Both the position numbers and the translations under genes were made by a program. Below, piece by piece: positions 23,622 to 35,099 of a stretch of DNA of 46,073 nucleotides. The notes below the pieces were generated by a model. The model was not told the origin of the DNA and searched no databases. It was given only the letters and a program-made list of their open reading frames with translations. Source of the stretch: Corinectria fuckeliana (lineage: Eukaryota > Ascomycota > Sordariomycetes > Hypocreales > Nectriaceae); contig WPDH01000149.1 in the NCBI GenBank assembly GCA_019137255.1, positions 1 to 46,073 on the forward strand, given 5' to 3'. Position 1 is the stretch's first letter. Each line of letters starts with the position of its first letter.

Positions 23622-24205
23622 TTGGATGACTCGTGCCTTCGTGAGGCATCTGAGCTTTTGACGGTCAGTCTTTCCACGAACAAGCGTTCTTCCCCGGATG
23701 CAACCAGGCTTGACTTAGCTAATATTTCCATTCCAATGTCAGGAATAATGCAGCACAGAAGAATCTTCAGAAAGACAATGCATGAGTTCTACGCTTCTGG
23801 ACGTGACGACGGTCTGGTCGAAACTCATTACCCGAATCCTGTGCGCTACATCAACATACCAACATTCTCACTCTTCTGGGTGTTGATGGTGCACGATCAC
23901 ATGATGTAGTTTGGAGATGTGGGCCTGGTGAAAGAGTATATTGGGGCTGTTGATAACTATTTTGGTTGACGGATCGGGGAGCTAGGTCTTGTTGGTTAGT
24001 TCGACTCGGACTCTTATGCCCTGATCGGCTCGATGTTTTCAAAGAAAGTGGATCGACGAAAGTGACTTTGAATATGCATAGTGAGCCGGCTTGTACCCTA
24101 GGTACCTCTCGTCTGTTAGTTATGCATTTCTGGGTCCCATCAGATCAACTAACCTGCTTCTGGCTGCCCGCATATACCGCCCATCCGACATCAAGGACGT
24201 AAGAA
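23622..24205 (+). pseudogene. GH78 alpha-L-rhamnosidase relic, middle part (first fragment)
   Basis: The frame carries family-like blocks: 'DATRLDLANIS' (cf. DTRLQ), 'IFRKTMHEFYASGRDDGLVETHYP', then 'IPTFSLFWVLMVHDHMM', which fits the GH78 'IPPFSLYWVLMLHDYM' region. After TAG at 23908 the same frame continues as 'FGDVGLVKEYIGAVDNYFG', TGA, 'RIGELGLVG', TAG, 'FDSDSYALI'. The three stops sit where Tyr, Trp and Gln are expected. The N-terminal domains and the start are not recognisable. The gene resumes at 27275 after about 3 kb of transposon sequence. The enzyme family removes terminal rhamnose from plant glycosides or pectin side chains. This copy cannot be functional. Confidence 0.65.
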
Positions 24206-24229
24206 AGTCTGACTTTAAGCGTGTTGTTT

Positions 24230-24565
24230 CCCTGTAGACAGATAATTACTATATCCCTCACACAACCGCGTCCCTCTAAGACCTGTGATCACGATGAGCC
24301 CTCAACCACCATACTAACGCTTTAAATATAGTCTTCGGCAGCCAGAATAGCTCTTCGAATAACCGATCATTACCTTCGAGATAAGACTGTGCCTTACGAA
24401 GCGCGGCTGCTAGCCTGCCTAGGTTAATAACACCTCGGGGCCTTAAGGCTGTCTCTTCTTCTGCTGCGTTCTAGGTGTATTTCTAGACTAGATATAAGAT
24501 TATTACGTCTTTTATATCGTCTAGTAGGTTATCTACATTGTGGGCTTTATTTTCACTACTTATCA
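24230..24565 (-). pseudogene. PIF/Harbinger-like transposase fragment (N-terminal)
   Basis: On the minus strand from about 24562 the reading is 'MISSENKAHNVDNLLDDI', then 'GVINLGRLAAALRKAQSYL', then 'RLFEELFWLPKTIFKALVWWL' and 'RSxRDAVV'. The block F(E)E(L)F.LPK..F..LV.WLR with a following SRxVxVEE-like segment is typical of the N-terminus of fungal HARBI1-type DDE transposases. The catalytic domain is missing: the reading degenerates by 24230 and rhamnosidase sequence follows. The fragment is GC-rich to about 24470 and then becomes AT-rich, so a RIP border crosses it. Confidence 0.5.
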
Positions 24566-26037
24566 TACTAGCTAGGGGCTGTTATAGTATTATATGCTTT
24601 AAAACCCATCAGAAAGGCTGTTTTATTAACTTTGTTCTTTTCTTAATTAAGTATATATATGATTTCTATATATACTTAATCTAATAGGCCTAAAATCAGT
24701 TAAAAAGAGTGAAATTTCTTAGTAACTAGTCTATATTTAATTAAGTAGTAAAAGGTATATTAGGCGACTATATATAACTTTTAGACGTGCCTCTAGATAA
24801 GATTTACCTTATTATATAGCTAATTTACTAGCCTAAGAGAGAAAGAAATATCTTTTTAGCATCTAATTCCTATCTTTAAGAGTGGTTTTATAACCTTTTG
24901 TCTTTTAGAAATATTAAGCTAATTAAGGTATTAGGCTTTTATAGACTAGGTTAACAGATAGGTTAAGCCTTAGGGAGGTCTCTTACAGTAGGGGTCTAAA
25001 AGTTTTAACATATTTTTTAGTACCCTGCTTTCCCTCTATCTTTACTAAAATTAACATTTAACCTTATTAACTTATTACGTAATTAAATTAAGTTAAAATA
25101 GCACTATAAGTATATTATTCTTCTTATATAAGGATGAGAATTGTTTAAAGGTATAATTTAGGTGTTTTTACTACTTTAATTATACGTGATAAGAGCCTAA
25201 GTTAGTATATAATTTATAGTATAATATAGTAATATTATAATTAATAAAGTGGATAAGACTAACTTAGGTGCAGCTAGCTATATACCCTAAGAGACTAGAA
25301 AAAGAGATAAATACTAAGAGTAATAAGTTAAGATTTTTATATTTAGCTAAAGAAATTAATTAAAAAGGCTAGATTAACCTACTATAAGAAGACTATATTA
25401 ACCTATTTTTAAAAGAAAGAGATTATATACTTTTAGTTACTTTTATAGCTTTTTATTAGTAAGCTTATAACTAGAAAATATTTATACTTTACTAGATAGT
25501 ATATATATATATTAGAGGATTTTTAAGAGTTTTAGACCTTCTTAGATAAAGTTATTATTACTAAAGGTAAGAGCTAAAAGCACACCTAGTGCTTTTATAA
25601 GCTAGTATATTAAGTCTTTATAATTATAACTTTTCTAACTATCTCTAGTATAAGAGACTATTTAGAAAGAATATTTAGACTTATATAACCCTAATAAGAT
25701 ATTTATAGATATTTTTTAGTGCTTTTAATTATATTAGGCAGCTCCTAATAATCCCTCTTTATAGTAACCTAAAAAGTAAATATAGTAGTATTATAATATA
25801 AGTCTTACTTATATGCTTATAGTAATACCTCTCTTAAATTATTATAAGAAATAACTACTTTTAGTATAATAATTTAAGCCTTTTTTAGTTATATTTAGTT
25901 ATAAATTAGATAAAAGAATAGTATAAGAATTAGCAGGCTAAATTAATAAATTAGCCTCTATATAGCTTTAATCTTAACCTTATAGAAAACCTTTAGGTAA
26001 TCTTAAAAGCTAAGATCTATAAGTATTATCTTAAGCT
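24566..26037. other. AT-rich transposon relic, unassigned
   Basis: RIP-type composition with no ORF. A perfect or near-perfect hairpin (ATTAAGTATATATA..TATATATACTTAAT) lies at about 24648-24682. It forms part of the block that splits the GH78 gene. Confidence 0.4.
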
Positions 26038-26050
26038 TATATATATACTA

Positions 26051-26874
26051 GTTGTTATTATTATTGTTATTATTATTATAGTTATTATTTTTAGCTATAT
26101 AAAGTTAGCTATTATAATAATAAGACTATAATAAAACTATAGTGCTAACAGTTAGGAAATAAATATATTAATAAATCCTAGAAAGAATATATATTAGTAA
26201 TATATTTAAGACTTAAAGCTAATATAAGCCTAATAAAAAGCCTAAAGAGAAAGCTACTTATAAAAGTGTTAAAAAGAGAAGAAAAAAAGAAAGATATTAC
26301 AGTCTAAAAAACTAAATAATAAATAATAAAGATCTATATAGTTGCTAATAGCTGCTAACAGCTGTTAAGTATTAAGTTTATACTAGCCTCTAGCTATTAA
26401 TAACTATACTACTAGCTAACTTACTAACAGCTAGCTAACCTACTAACAGCTAGTTTTGCTCACTTAAAATCCTAAGCTCTTAGCTATAACTATAAAGTAA
26501 TCTAAACTTACCTAGCTAGTATAATTCTAATACTTAACTACTCTACTCTTATAGCAAACTAAGTGCTTAATATTTAGTTAACTATTTCTCTCTTTTTTAC
26601 CTCTTTTTTTCTTTTTATTCCTCTTTTTTCTTTTCTCTTTTTTTTTTCTCTCTTTTTAACTTTTTTTCTAGCTCTCTAGGAAATAAGATAACTCTAGTTC
26701 TAGTAAAAAGACTATTTACTTATATATAGTAATAGTATAAGAGGCTTAACCTAGGCTTACTATATAAAGAATATAGGTTTTTATCTAATTTTATAGTTTT
26801 TCTTATATCTATATAAAATAAAAGTACTATCTACCTTTTAGGTTTATAAAGTATAAATAAATAAAATAAATATA
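26051..26874 (+). mobile_element. Short non-LTR-like retroelement, longer copy
   Basis: About 824 bp, matching in order the reverse complement of 44357-45230: (TTA/GTT)n near the 5' end, 'taagacttaaagctaatataagcc', 'aaaagagaag', AGCTAAC/CTACTAAC repeats (26395-26455), T/C-rich tract (26580-26660), and a (TAAA)n tail at 26855-26874. A possible 13-bp duplication TATATATATACTA (26038-26050 and 26875-26887) flanks it, but it is low complexity. No ORF. Confidence 0.6.
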
Positions 26875-26887
26875 TATATATATACTA

Positions 26888-27170
26888 AAAAATCAGAAAG
26901 TAAAAAAATAGCTAATTAAAGCTATAATTAAGCTATAAGATAAGATTAAGCTAGAAGTAGTATATAACCTAATTTATTTAATAAAGTAAAAAATATAAGT
27001 AGTTATAATAGTATATAGCTAATATATAAAGTATTAAAAGATACTATAAGATATATTAGTTAATAGGCTATAAATTAATATAAATAAATATTTATTTTAT
27101 ATTTATTTAGTTATATACTAGCTATTTAAAAGTAAAGCCTTTATTTAGTGAAGGTAGTATTACATCAGGT
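26888..27170. other. AT-rich tract at the right edge of the insertion block
   Basis: RIP-type composition ending near 27165, where GC returns abruptly (from 'tcaggttaactt'). No gene seen. Confidence 0.4.
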
Positions 27171-27274
27171 TAACTTAGGATATGTCGCTTCTTTTTCACC
27201 CCCACTGTAGGAATAGCTTTTCCACTAGTATACTACAATACCGGGAGCGCCACGCTACACAGCCTGTTATACGC

Positions 27275-27972
27275 CTATATTTTTCTCTAAGCTGCCGAGA
27301 TTTGTTCGTTTGTCAGATGACATGACACAGTCAAAGAATATGTTGCTCGACGGCAAAGCCTCATCCAAGCTGTCCGCCACAATTGCTTCGGTCAATCGAC
27401 TGGGCTTTTTCTTGACGGCCCCAGCGCGACAGAGCAGTTTAGCCAGCACGTCCAAACGTTTCCCGTGTTGTCGGGATGTCTTGAAACCAGCGCTGCAGCC
27501 CAGGAACTGATGACCAAGGCTATTTTGCGGTCTGATGAGTACTCGATGGCCTAGACAAGTTTCTCCATGGGCTTCTACCTCTTTCGAGCCGCAAACGAGG
27601 CTGGAGTGTGCGAAGAGAGCTGGCCGATCTTGATCCAGCCTTGGCAAATGATGATTGCTTACAATTTGGCACCTAGGCCGAGAGCGAAAACAGTGTGCGC
27701 AATGGCTGCCACGGGCGGAGCGCCACGCCTCTATACGGAATTGCCACGGAGGTACTTGGGGCGCAGCAACGAAGCAAGAAGTACTTGAAGCGTCTTGGGA
27801 AAGACAAGGCTGAAATCACGGTTGCGCCAAGGATTGCACTGGTCGAAGATAGCAATGCTTCCGTTATGGTTGGAGACGAGGAGAGTGATGTCATCTCGAT
27901 TAAATGGGGTAATTCACTAGGGCTGACAGTAAAACCTCCCGGGAATTACGAGGTTTCGGTCATTGAGATCTA
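27275..27972 (+). pseudogene. GH78 alpha-L-rhamnosidase relic, C-terminal part (second fragment)
   Basis: The plus strand reads 'RRQSLIQAVRHNCF', 'TGLFLDGPSATEQFSQHVQ', 'FPVLSGCL', then TAG at about 27553, 'TSFSMGFYLFRAANEAG', 'WPILIQPWQ'. It then shifts frame near 27670 to 'VRNGCHGRSATPLYGIATEVLG', 'EITVAPRIAL', 'VISIKWGNS' and ends at TAA 27972. These match the GH78 (alpha/alpha)6 barrel end and C-terminal beta domain (family patterns: GLF.DGP..EYSQH, SF.LFEAL, HAWSA.P.Y.....LG, V.W). It continues the fragment at 23622-24205, from which transposon sequence separates it. At least one stop and one frameshift lie within this part alone. Confidence 0.65.
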
Positions 27973-28718
27973 AAGATCAACTTGACTATCTTAGGGGTGC
28001 AGATATCGTAAGGTGGGATTTAGCAAGGTTCAGGTCCAAGATACGATAAGGGCCAATAATCAAGATATCCGGATAGGACATGAAGCGTCACAGATGTAGC
28101 GGAGACTATCTACTTGTTTCGTGATGACTTCTCGAGCTTGTTGAGGATGAAGTCATATACACTTTTTTACCTGATCTTCGCCCATGCCCCGATTTCCTTG
28201 GGTAGAATGTCTTCGACACGTGGTGTCTTTTAGATAGCGGTCTAATTGGGGCTTGCACAAGCATCCCGAATAAAGATTGGTATTGTCACGTCGGAATTTG
28301 AAATCAATTTTGGGGTGTAACGCGGAAGGTGCTGCCTTCTCGAGAAGGATATATTTAGGCCTAAGCAGGGGAATAGCACACAGGTTGTGCTACGTATGCA
28401 GTTATACATGAATCGAGCCAACACGTCCGAAATACCCGTTTCTAGGCTTCCACAGGCGGGGATGGGAGACCAACTCATAGGTCAGACTGGTGCGCGGGCG
28501 GGGAGATTGCTGGACCTTCACACACTCTATCAAGCCATGGCACCAAGCATGGTCAAGTTGAGCCGTGTTGGCAAGGACCCTGGTGTTGCCAAGCATGCAG
28601 CTGGCACATTCGTCAGCCCATAAACTGTGGCAGCGCGCAATCCTTAAGAGTGCTGCGCATTCCGGTCAGTCCTTGGTTGAGCTTTTCACGAACCACGAAA
28701 CCACGAACTACAGCAAAA
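27973..28718. other. Intergenic, no gene recognised
   Basis: 746 bp between the GH78 relic and the methyltransferase. Frames on both strands (for example 28242-28478 minus, 28387-28623 plus) show no family signature and overlap each other. It may hold a decayed gene and the methyltransferase promoter. Confidence 0.4.
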
Positions 28719-29814
28719 ATGACCCAACCCTGCGAAGGGCGCTCTCTGCCTGTCCTAGAGCCTGAGGAGGCATCGCCACGTATCGAGGCAAACCTCGATC
28801 TAGACACAGCCGACGACACAGACTCTGCCATCGATTCTGGTAGTCTCAACTCGAGCACCGCCTCTCTCTGTGGGAGTGTTTTCGATTGCCGGTTACATGG
28901 TCGAACCTATCAGAACACCAAAACGGCTGAGTATTGGGCTCCCAACGACGAACGGCAAAATGATGGCCTCGATCTTATTCATAACGCACTCTTGATGCTC
29001 CTAGACGACAAATTGTTCCTTGCCCCGATCGGGAAGAGCCCCAAGAGGGTACTCGACATGGGGACTGGTGCGGGCATCTGGGCGATTGACTTCGCAGATC
29101 AATACCCCGAGGCTGAAGTTATCGGCACGGACCTGAGTCCTATTCAACCTCCATGGGTTCTCCCCAACGTCAGGTTCATGATTGACCACTGCCTTCTCGA
29201 CTGGACATGGTCAGAGAACTACTTTGACTTTGTTCACATTCTCGCTCTTTATGGAAGCATTGCCGACTGGGGAGCCTTGTACAAGAAGGCGTTTCGACAT
29301 CTGAAGCCTGGCGGCTGGTTTGAAGACCACGAGATGGGAGTAAAGCTGCAATCTGACCATGTCCAATTCTCCGATGATCACGTCTTTAACGAATTATCAA
29401 GTTGGTGTACGAAGCTGGAGAAAAGACTAGTCGTACATTTCGCATCTGTGAGGGTCACACATTGAAGCAGTACATGGAAGAGACCGGCTTCGTTGACGTC
29501 GTGGAGAAAAGGTTCAAGGCCTCGCTGCACGTCTGGCCAAAAGACCCCAAGCTTCAGCAGGCTGGCTTGCTACTCCAGATGGCGTTTGATGAGAGTCTCG
29601 AAGGGTTAAACACGTTCCTTCTGACCCAGGTGCTGGGCTGTCAGGCTGAAGAAGCTATGCTCCTCCAGTCCAGGATGCGAAAGGAGAGCAGAAAAGTGTC
29701 CAACTTCCACTGGTTCCAAAAGTGAGTGTCTGTGAGGATCGTCCACGGTGCGGCTATTATCGAGAGCGATATAGCACTATTGTGTATGGAAGAAAGCTTG
29801 ATGATGCAGAGTAG
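28719..29814 (+). pseudogene. LaeA-like SAM-dependent methyltransferase with a single-base frameshift
   Basis: The start is ATG 28719 (caaaaATGA context). The N-terminal 80 residues are acidic and Ser-rich, then 'YWAPNDERQNDGLDLIH' leads into the Rossmann fold. SAM motif I is LDMGTGAGIW (about residues 112-121), followed by 'VIGTDLSPIQPPW', 'DWTW..NYFDFVH' and 'HLKPGGWFE'. At 29400-29401 the frame breaks by one missing base: 'DHVFNELS' continues in the next frame as 'LVYEAGEKTSRTFRICEGHT', exactly as in the family. A 53-bp GT..AG intron at 29722-29774 then joins to a last exon 'TIVYGRKLDDAE', stop at 29814. The unbroken protein would be about 347 residues, normal for the family. LaeA-like enzymes are tied to fungal secondary metabolism, some as regulators. 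Either a recent null allele or a sequencing error. Confidence 0.8.
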
Positions 29815-30203
29815 ACACGGCTTCAACGCGAGCGGGTGTCTGATGTGTTATGCACACGTTAATATCGAGGAGAAATTCTCCCAGCATCACAGATTGACAA
29901 TATCAAAGTGTGCACCAAGAAGTCTTTGCCGTTACCTCCACATCTCCTTTATCTCTCTCATGCCACGCCTTGTCCTACAAGAGCCAAGTGTCTCATGGAA
30001 GTGACTGAGAATATAGAATGCATGCAAGGAGATGTCAAGCTGTGCTAACGAACCAGATAACATCGACAATGCTCAAATGCAAGGCTTAGGCATTTTCCTT
30101 GGCTTGAACAGCCATTTCAAACTGAACTGATTCGTGCTCTCGTTTGTCCATCCATCTCGAAAGAATTTGAGTTCCTTCTAGGCTAGCCAAAGCTATGGAA
30201 ACA
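29815..30203. other. Intergenic, nothing recognised
   Basis: 389 bp between the convergent 3' ends of the methyltransferase and the membrane-protein gene. It would contain both terminators, but no clear signal is resolvable. Confidence 0.4.
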
Positions 30204-30874
30204 CTACCAAGTTGTGAGTAAGCGATTGAAGGGCTCTAGGTTTAATACGCACACTCCGAACGACCTAAAGGATATGATTGTCGTGAGCAGCATGTCATTA
30301 ACTCTGCATCGAGGGTTACCAATATCCTCCTCTTTACAAGAATCTATCAGTTTCCAAAGTAGCATGTACATGCCCATAAATATTGGCTCAAATATTGTAA
30401 AGTAGATCCCGCCAGGAACGACTTTTGCCAGCCACGTTTGGGTGGAGTCTTTGTTCACTAGATTTCTGAAGCCTGAATTTCGTTGAAAGACCCAGACCAA
30501 GCTCAAAAAGGCGAGAATAACGAACATCTCAGTAGCGCTGAGTAATGCGTTCAGAAGACTAGGAGAATCAGCATAGGATAAGGTATGCAATGCATTGATT
30601 GGCCCGCTTACACGTCGTGGGGAGCTTCGTCGAGACCGATGGTTGTGAAGGGCAGCCAAGACAGGGCGGTGCCGCAAACCCAGGGAAACGTAACGGCCGC
30701 TACGAATGCCGCTTTTTCAGGTGTAGTCCTGGGTCTGGCAGGTTTATCCGTCGCTATGGCTTGGGATCCTTGGATCGACTCGTGTCTCACTAGCACTTTA
30801 TGTGTATTGACCGACTTTGGGTGGCCAGGCACGCTAGCGGCTCGTGGCATATCGTCGTCCACCGCAGTTTGCAT
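30204..30874 (-). CDS. Hypothetical membrane protein, about four spans
   Basis: Two exons join cleanly on the minus strand: 30874-30612 and 30558-30204, with a 53-bp intron (GTAAGC..CCTAG) at 30559-30611. This gives about 205 residues. Hydrophobic segments are 'AAFVAAVTFPWVCGTALSWL', 'LLNALLSATEMFVILAFLSL', 'GGIYFTIFEPIFMGMYMLLW' and 'MLLTTIISFRSFGVCVLNL'. A TGA lies in frame just before the chosen ATG, so the start is the first available one unless an upstream exon exists. A hydrophobic minus-strand frame at 30989-31288 could be another exon of the same gene. I recognise no family. It could be a pseudogene remnant or an orphan. Confidence 0.4.
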
Positions 30875-33696
30875 TCAAGGGAATGAACCTGTTGTCGGAT
30901 TCTTGGCGTGTGCCGTAGCTTGGCTCATGAAGCCACTAGACAGTAGAGGCTCTGGGGATCTTTGCCGATGCGTCCGAGGTTTCAGGGGTCAGAGGTGACA
31001 AGATTTGAGGACATAAAAAGACTTGGCAAGTGGTGCGACTAAGTAGTGCAAGAAAAATAAAATCAGCCTTGTATACAGTTCAATCAATCCCTGGACAATC
31101 AAGCAATTAAGGCAACTTTGCACTGCCCTGCGCCGAAATCCTTCCGGCATGGTAGATGGCATTATGAGACGTTGGTGCCTACCGACTCGCCCCACATATC
31201 GTGGCGCAGTTTCATTCAGGAGGCCAGTCAGTATTTGAGAATTCCAAATTGCTTCTTGATCAATGCATCCAGGTTTTCTACAGGACATGCTCTGTGTCTC
31301 CGCGCAGCTCAGTCCTCGCTAGAAATTCTGCGGGTGTTCGGGTTAGATAAGAACGGTCTCGGGCGGTTCGGTGGATGCCGCGCACCCGGCACGTTGCCTT
31401 CGACGGATGCTAACTAGCGATGGCGAAGTAGCTCAAGTCATACCTTCAACAAGAAGACATGGTGAGTACAAACTAGCTCGAACAACTCGTCAAAGAGACG
31501 GTAAGTAAAGTCGGGTCTTCTTTTCATATCCCATTCTGCAGTCCACGTGGCTTCTAACGGAAAGCTCTCATCCACTGCACTGCATTGAATAGCATATGTT
31601 CTTCATGATGCTAACGGTTTGGTGTTATGTCCCTGAAACTCAGCGGGGACCTGGCAGCTACTGCATCGACCGTTGACGTTCGCCATGCTTGTTATGCCCA
31701 GTTCTCTAACGACGATAAATTTCCTATTAGTCCCCCAATACCATCATATCCTGGACATAGCCACTGAACGACAAATTTCACATTACCATCGCCTAGGACA
31801 CGGACTCAATCATTCCTAACTACGTCCTGACGCCCCTCCTTTCTTGCTAGTCACGAGGTAGTTGATCTGTGTCTACAAGTGGTTACCCCAACGCTTTTGG
31901 ACCGCACCCTGGTAACGCTGTTTGTCGGAATTACTTTAGGTTCAGCCTATAGTATAGTATGCAGCTACTACGTACGTGTTTGATTCCAGAACGAGCCCAG
32001 AAGCCGGTAGTTCCGCGTAATTGTGCGCCCCAACAATTCTTGATGCGGACATTCGCCAAGATCAAGCCCGTACTTTAAGCCCATGTCCCTGGCGTGCTGT
32101 CTGATAGCTGATCATCCACGCCACAAACGTGTTCGAAATAACAGAGACCACCCGAGGCCACGCTATGGGGCTAATATAAGTTGTTATATTGGATGTAGTA
32201 ATTTACAGAACGCTGCTATTAGAACCTGAATGCTGTTCACGACATCCATCGCAAGATATTTATATCAACATCTAGGAGGCATGAAACGTGGCTACGAAGA
32301 CTCTGAAACCCTCCCTGGTGTCCTGAATGGATAGGTCACCCAGAAAATGTCACAGAGCATGAAGGCTGCTGGGTGGCACCAGGCAAAACATTGGAGCCAT
32401 CACGCCGGATATCGGCGGCAAAGAATCTACTACGTTCGTATACTCGCACTCAAAGATAACGTTGCTGTTGGGAAATTAAGGGAACAAGGGAACATGAAGA
32501 CATGGTTACTTTCTCGACCCGACTGCTAAGCTCAAACGGTGACGGAGCATCTCTCTTCGTCTCACTGGAAGAGCCAAGACATTTCGGCGGTATAACGTGT
32601 CTCCGCCAATAAAAACATTTTGACGACATCCGCCATTGTGCTGGTCTACCGTGGCGGCCCACATCTGACGGGGGCATAAGACGGGGCAACTGGGCTAGGC
32701 CACAGGTGGCAACACTCCGCTGAGAGACTAGGTCCCGTCGAGGTATCAAGATGCTATCTTTCAGTGGGTGACAAGGAAACCGAGAGCCTAAGGCAGCGTT
32801 ATCGAGGTCGATCAAGTTTGAAACGCGGCTTGTATTGAGGGGATCCCAAGTTATCGCCGATGCTACACACACCAAGACTACACACACTAGGGGCTATCTA
32901 CCCTGCCATACCCTCCCTGTTCAGGCAAGATTAACCCTTTATCTAAGGTTAAATTTCGCCGTCCAGCTCCCAGGGTTACACCTGTATTCTTTCGGGGTGT
33001 CGTTCTCAAGGCTGGAGCTCCGCAACCTCCGCAACCTCCGACTTCCGGGCCTGCCGCGCAATGTACGGATCTGTCTGGGATTTCTGTTCCCACAGCATCG
33101 TTCCCCGGTCACCGTTAAGCATAAATCCTAGTCGTAGCTATCCCTTGTATGCTCACGGGGATCGTACTACGTACAACCCACCACGTCAAGATTCCACGCA
33201 ACAAGCCTCACTGGTGCACTTATTCAGGTCCATTGTCACATCATCCATGCTCCCCTGATACAGTCCCCACCGTGACAGTTTCATTAAACACCTGACAGCG
33301 GTTCTTCTTTCTCACCCCTAGCCGCCCATTAGCTGTGACAACCGGGTACTGTTCTTCCCCTAATGGGCCAAAAGTGATCAGCCCGGGGTTCTCGAGTTCA
33401 GACGAACATGGCTGTTGTGCTTGTTTCCATCTACCCATTCCCTCTTGAAACATCCCCTGGGTTATTTCCGGGAGCGTGGTTAAGAAGTCCGTGACTGTGG
33501 CAAAGCGCCTGTTTTAAAATGGACCTATAAAGACGTCTAAACATCCCTTCCAGATTCACAGTTCTGCAGCATCTCACCATCGCAACGACCAGGAGTCAGT
33601 GTATCGCCCTTTTCTCAACCTTTTGTTTGCAGATTCTTTTGCAACCGTCGACCGGTTCTTATCATTCTTCGAATACTCGAGCAGCACATATTCAAA
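30875..33696. other. Long non-coding or unrecognised stretch upstream of the pectate lyase
   Basis: 2.8 kb of normal GC. The minus frame at 30989-31288 (99 codons) contains one hydrophobic segment (VQGLIELYTRLILFFLHYLV) and may belong to the neighbouring membrane-protein gene. Otherwise frames such as 32450-32887 (minus) have no recognisable domain. The last 500 bp (C/T-rich, with a CGCAACCTC tandem near 33020) is probably the pectate lyase promoter and leader; a TATA-like 'ttttaaaatgg' lies at about 33512. Confidence 0.4.
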
Positions 33697-34524
33697 ATGC
33701 ACTCCACCAGCATCGTCTCTCTCATTGCCGTCCTCCCTGCGGCCATGGCCTGCTTGGGCTATGAGGGTGGCATTCCCACGTCAACTGGATCGAAATCTCT
33801 CGACGCTCCCCAGTACATCGGTGCGGGCGAGGTCTTCGATGCCGAATGGGTCAAGTACGACCGTGGCTCCGCATGCACTGGTCAGAGCGAGGGTGGTAAG
33901 TAGTCAACCGGATGTGCATTGCCTATTTAACGTAGAGACATAACCCGCTGACATTTGACTAGGTGAGGCTGACACCGTCTTTGTCCTCGAGGAGGGTGCC
34001 ACTCTGCGTAACGTCATCATCGGTGCCGACCAGTCCGAGGGCATCTACTGCCTTGGCTCTTGCACTCTCGAGTTTGTCTGGTTCGAGGACGTCTGCGAGG
34101 ATGCCATCTCCATCAAGGGTGACGGAACTGCCAACATCATCGGTGGTGGTGCTTATGGCGCCTCGGACAAGGTTATCCAGCACAACGGCTGCGGTCACGT
34201 CAACGTCGTCAACTTCTATGCCAACGACTACGGCAAGGTCTACCGCTCGTGCGGCAACTGCAAGGGTAACTGCGCTCGTAGCGTGCACATGGAGGGCGTC
34301 ACCGCCGTCGATGGTGGCGAGCTCATGGGCATCAACACTAACCTAGGCGATACGGTATGCTGCATCTTGACAGACCTTCTTCATATCTTGCACGGGAGAC
34401 TAACAGAAGATAACAATAGGCCACCTACGACAACAACTGCTACCCCAAGGTCCAGTGCCAAGCTTACGATGGTTGCGACAAGAGCAACGGCGACTGCGAG
34501 CCCGTCAAGAAGGGCGAGTGCTAA
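33697..34524 (+). CDS. Secreted pectate lyase, family PL3, intact
   Basis: Three exons, 33697-33895, 33963-34354 and 34420-34524, with GT..AG introns of 67 and 65 bp, give 231 residues, the usual PL3 length. A signal peptide covers residues 1-18 (MHSTSIVSLIAVLPAAMA, cleavage before Cys or shortly after). Conserved PL3 blocks: 'EADTVFVLEEGATLRNVIIG' (68-87), 'VWFEDVCEDAISIKG' (105-119, acidic Ca-binding residues), 'HNGCGHV' (140-146) and 'YGKVYRSCGNC' (156-166, with the catalytic Lys/Arg region). The C-terminus is Cys-rich, consistent with disulfides in a secreted enzyme. It cleaves polygalacturonate by beta-elimination outside the cell, as in plant-cell-wall degradation. It is the only intact carbohydrate-active enzyme in the window, lying between decayed GH78 and GH3 genes. 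Confidence 0.93.
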
Positions 34525-35099
34525 GCGCCTTAACCCTTGGCGACTCTATCTTTCACGACGATACTCCATACAGTTGAGAAAGTTAGTTCTGCTAGGTTCA
34601 TTTATTGGACCCTAGCAACAACAGAACTTTTGGACGGCCTACTGCTTCCGATGCCAGGTGCTCGGGTGATTTTGTATATAATTAATTACCTACAGTATAT
34701 ACTACCCTTCCACTTCCAAGCACTCCCTGTTTCAACCGTTCTCGTGAATGAGTTCGAGGGCACTCGACCTTACATAATTTAGGCTCAACGGCTTCTAATT
34801 TTGATGCAGTACTAGATACAGGTAGATGCTCACCGCCAAGAGTTTTCAGCTCTAACCTTCTGCAAGGGCACGATGCATGTTGATTCATGGACTATATATC
34901 GAGAGCTATTGTATGAGCTCACACGGTAAAGTCTGCACTGCGACCTCCTACTTCCACCCGATGCTATCCCTCATCTAGTATCCACTACTTCTCGACCTCG
35001 TCCCAGTAGCTACACGCAGTAGCAAAGTACATCTCTATTTCAACCACTCCAGACTCCCGGCTCAAGATTGGTTTTTGAGACTTCCTTTAATTCTCGTCG
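34525..35099. other. Intergenic, nothing recognised
   Basis: 3' flank of the pectate lyase and of the convergent GH3 relic. No gene signature. Confidence 0.4.

Noticed and set aside
24018..24031. GCCCTGATCGGC identical to the start of the TIR at 11168
   Set aside because: It lies inside the GH78 reading frame (..YALIG..), is only 12 bp and has no partner or TAA duplication; chance is the simplest explanation.
32450..32887. 145-codon minus-strand frame
   Set aside because: Composition is unlike the verified genes here, with no recognisable motif; it sits in a long stretch otherwise without genes.
34283..34615. Plus-strand frames overlapping the pectate lyase exons (also 33959-34288 on minus)
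   Set aside because: These are shadow frames; the spliced PL3 reading explains the region fully.
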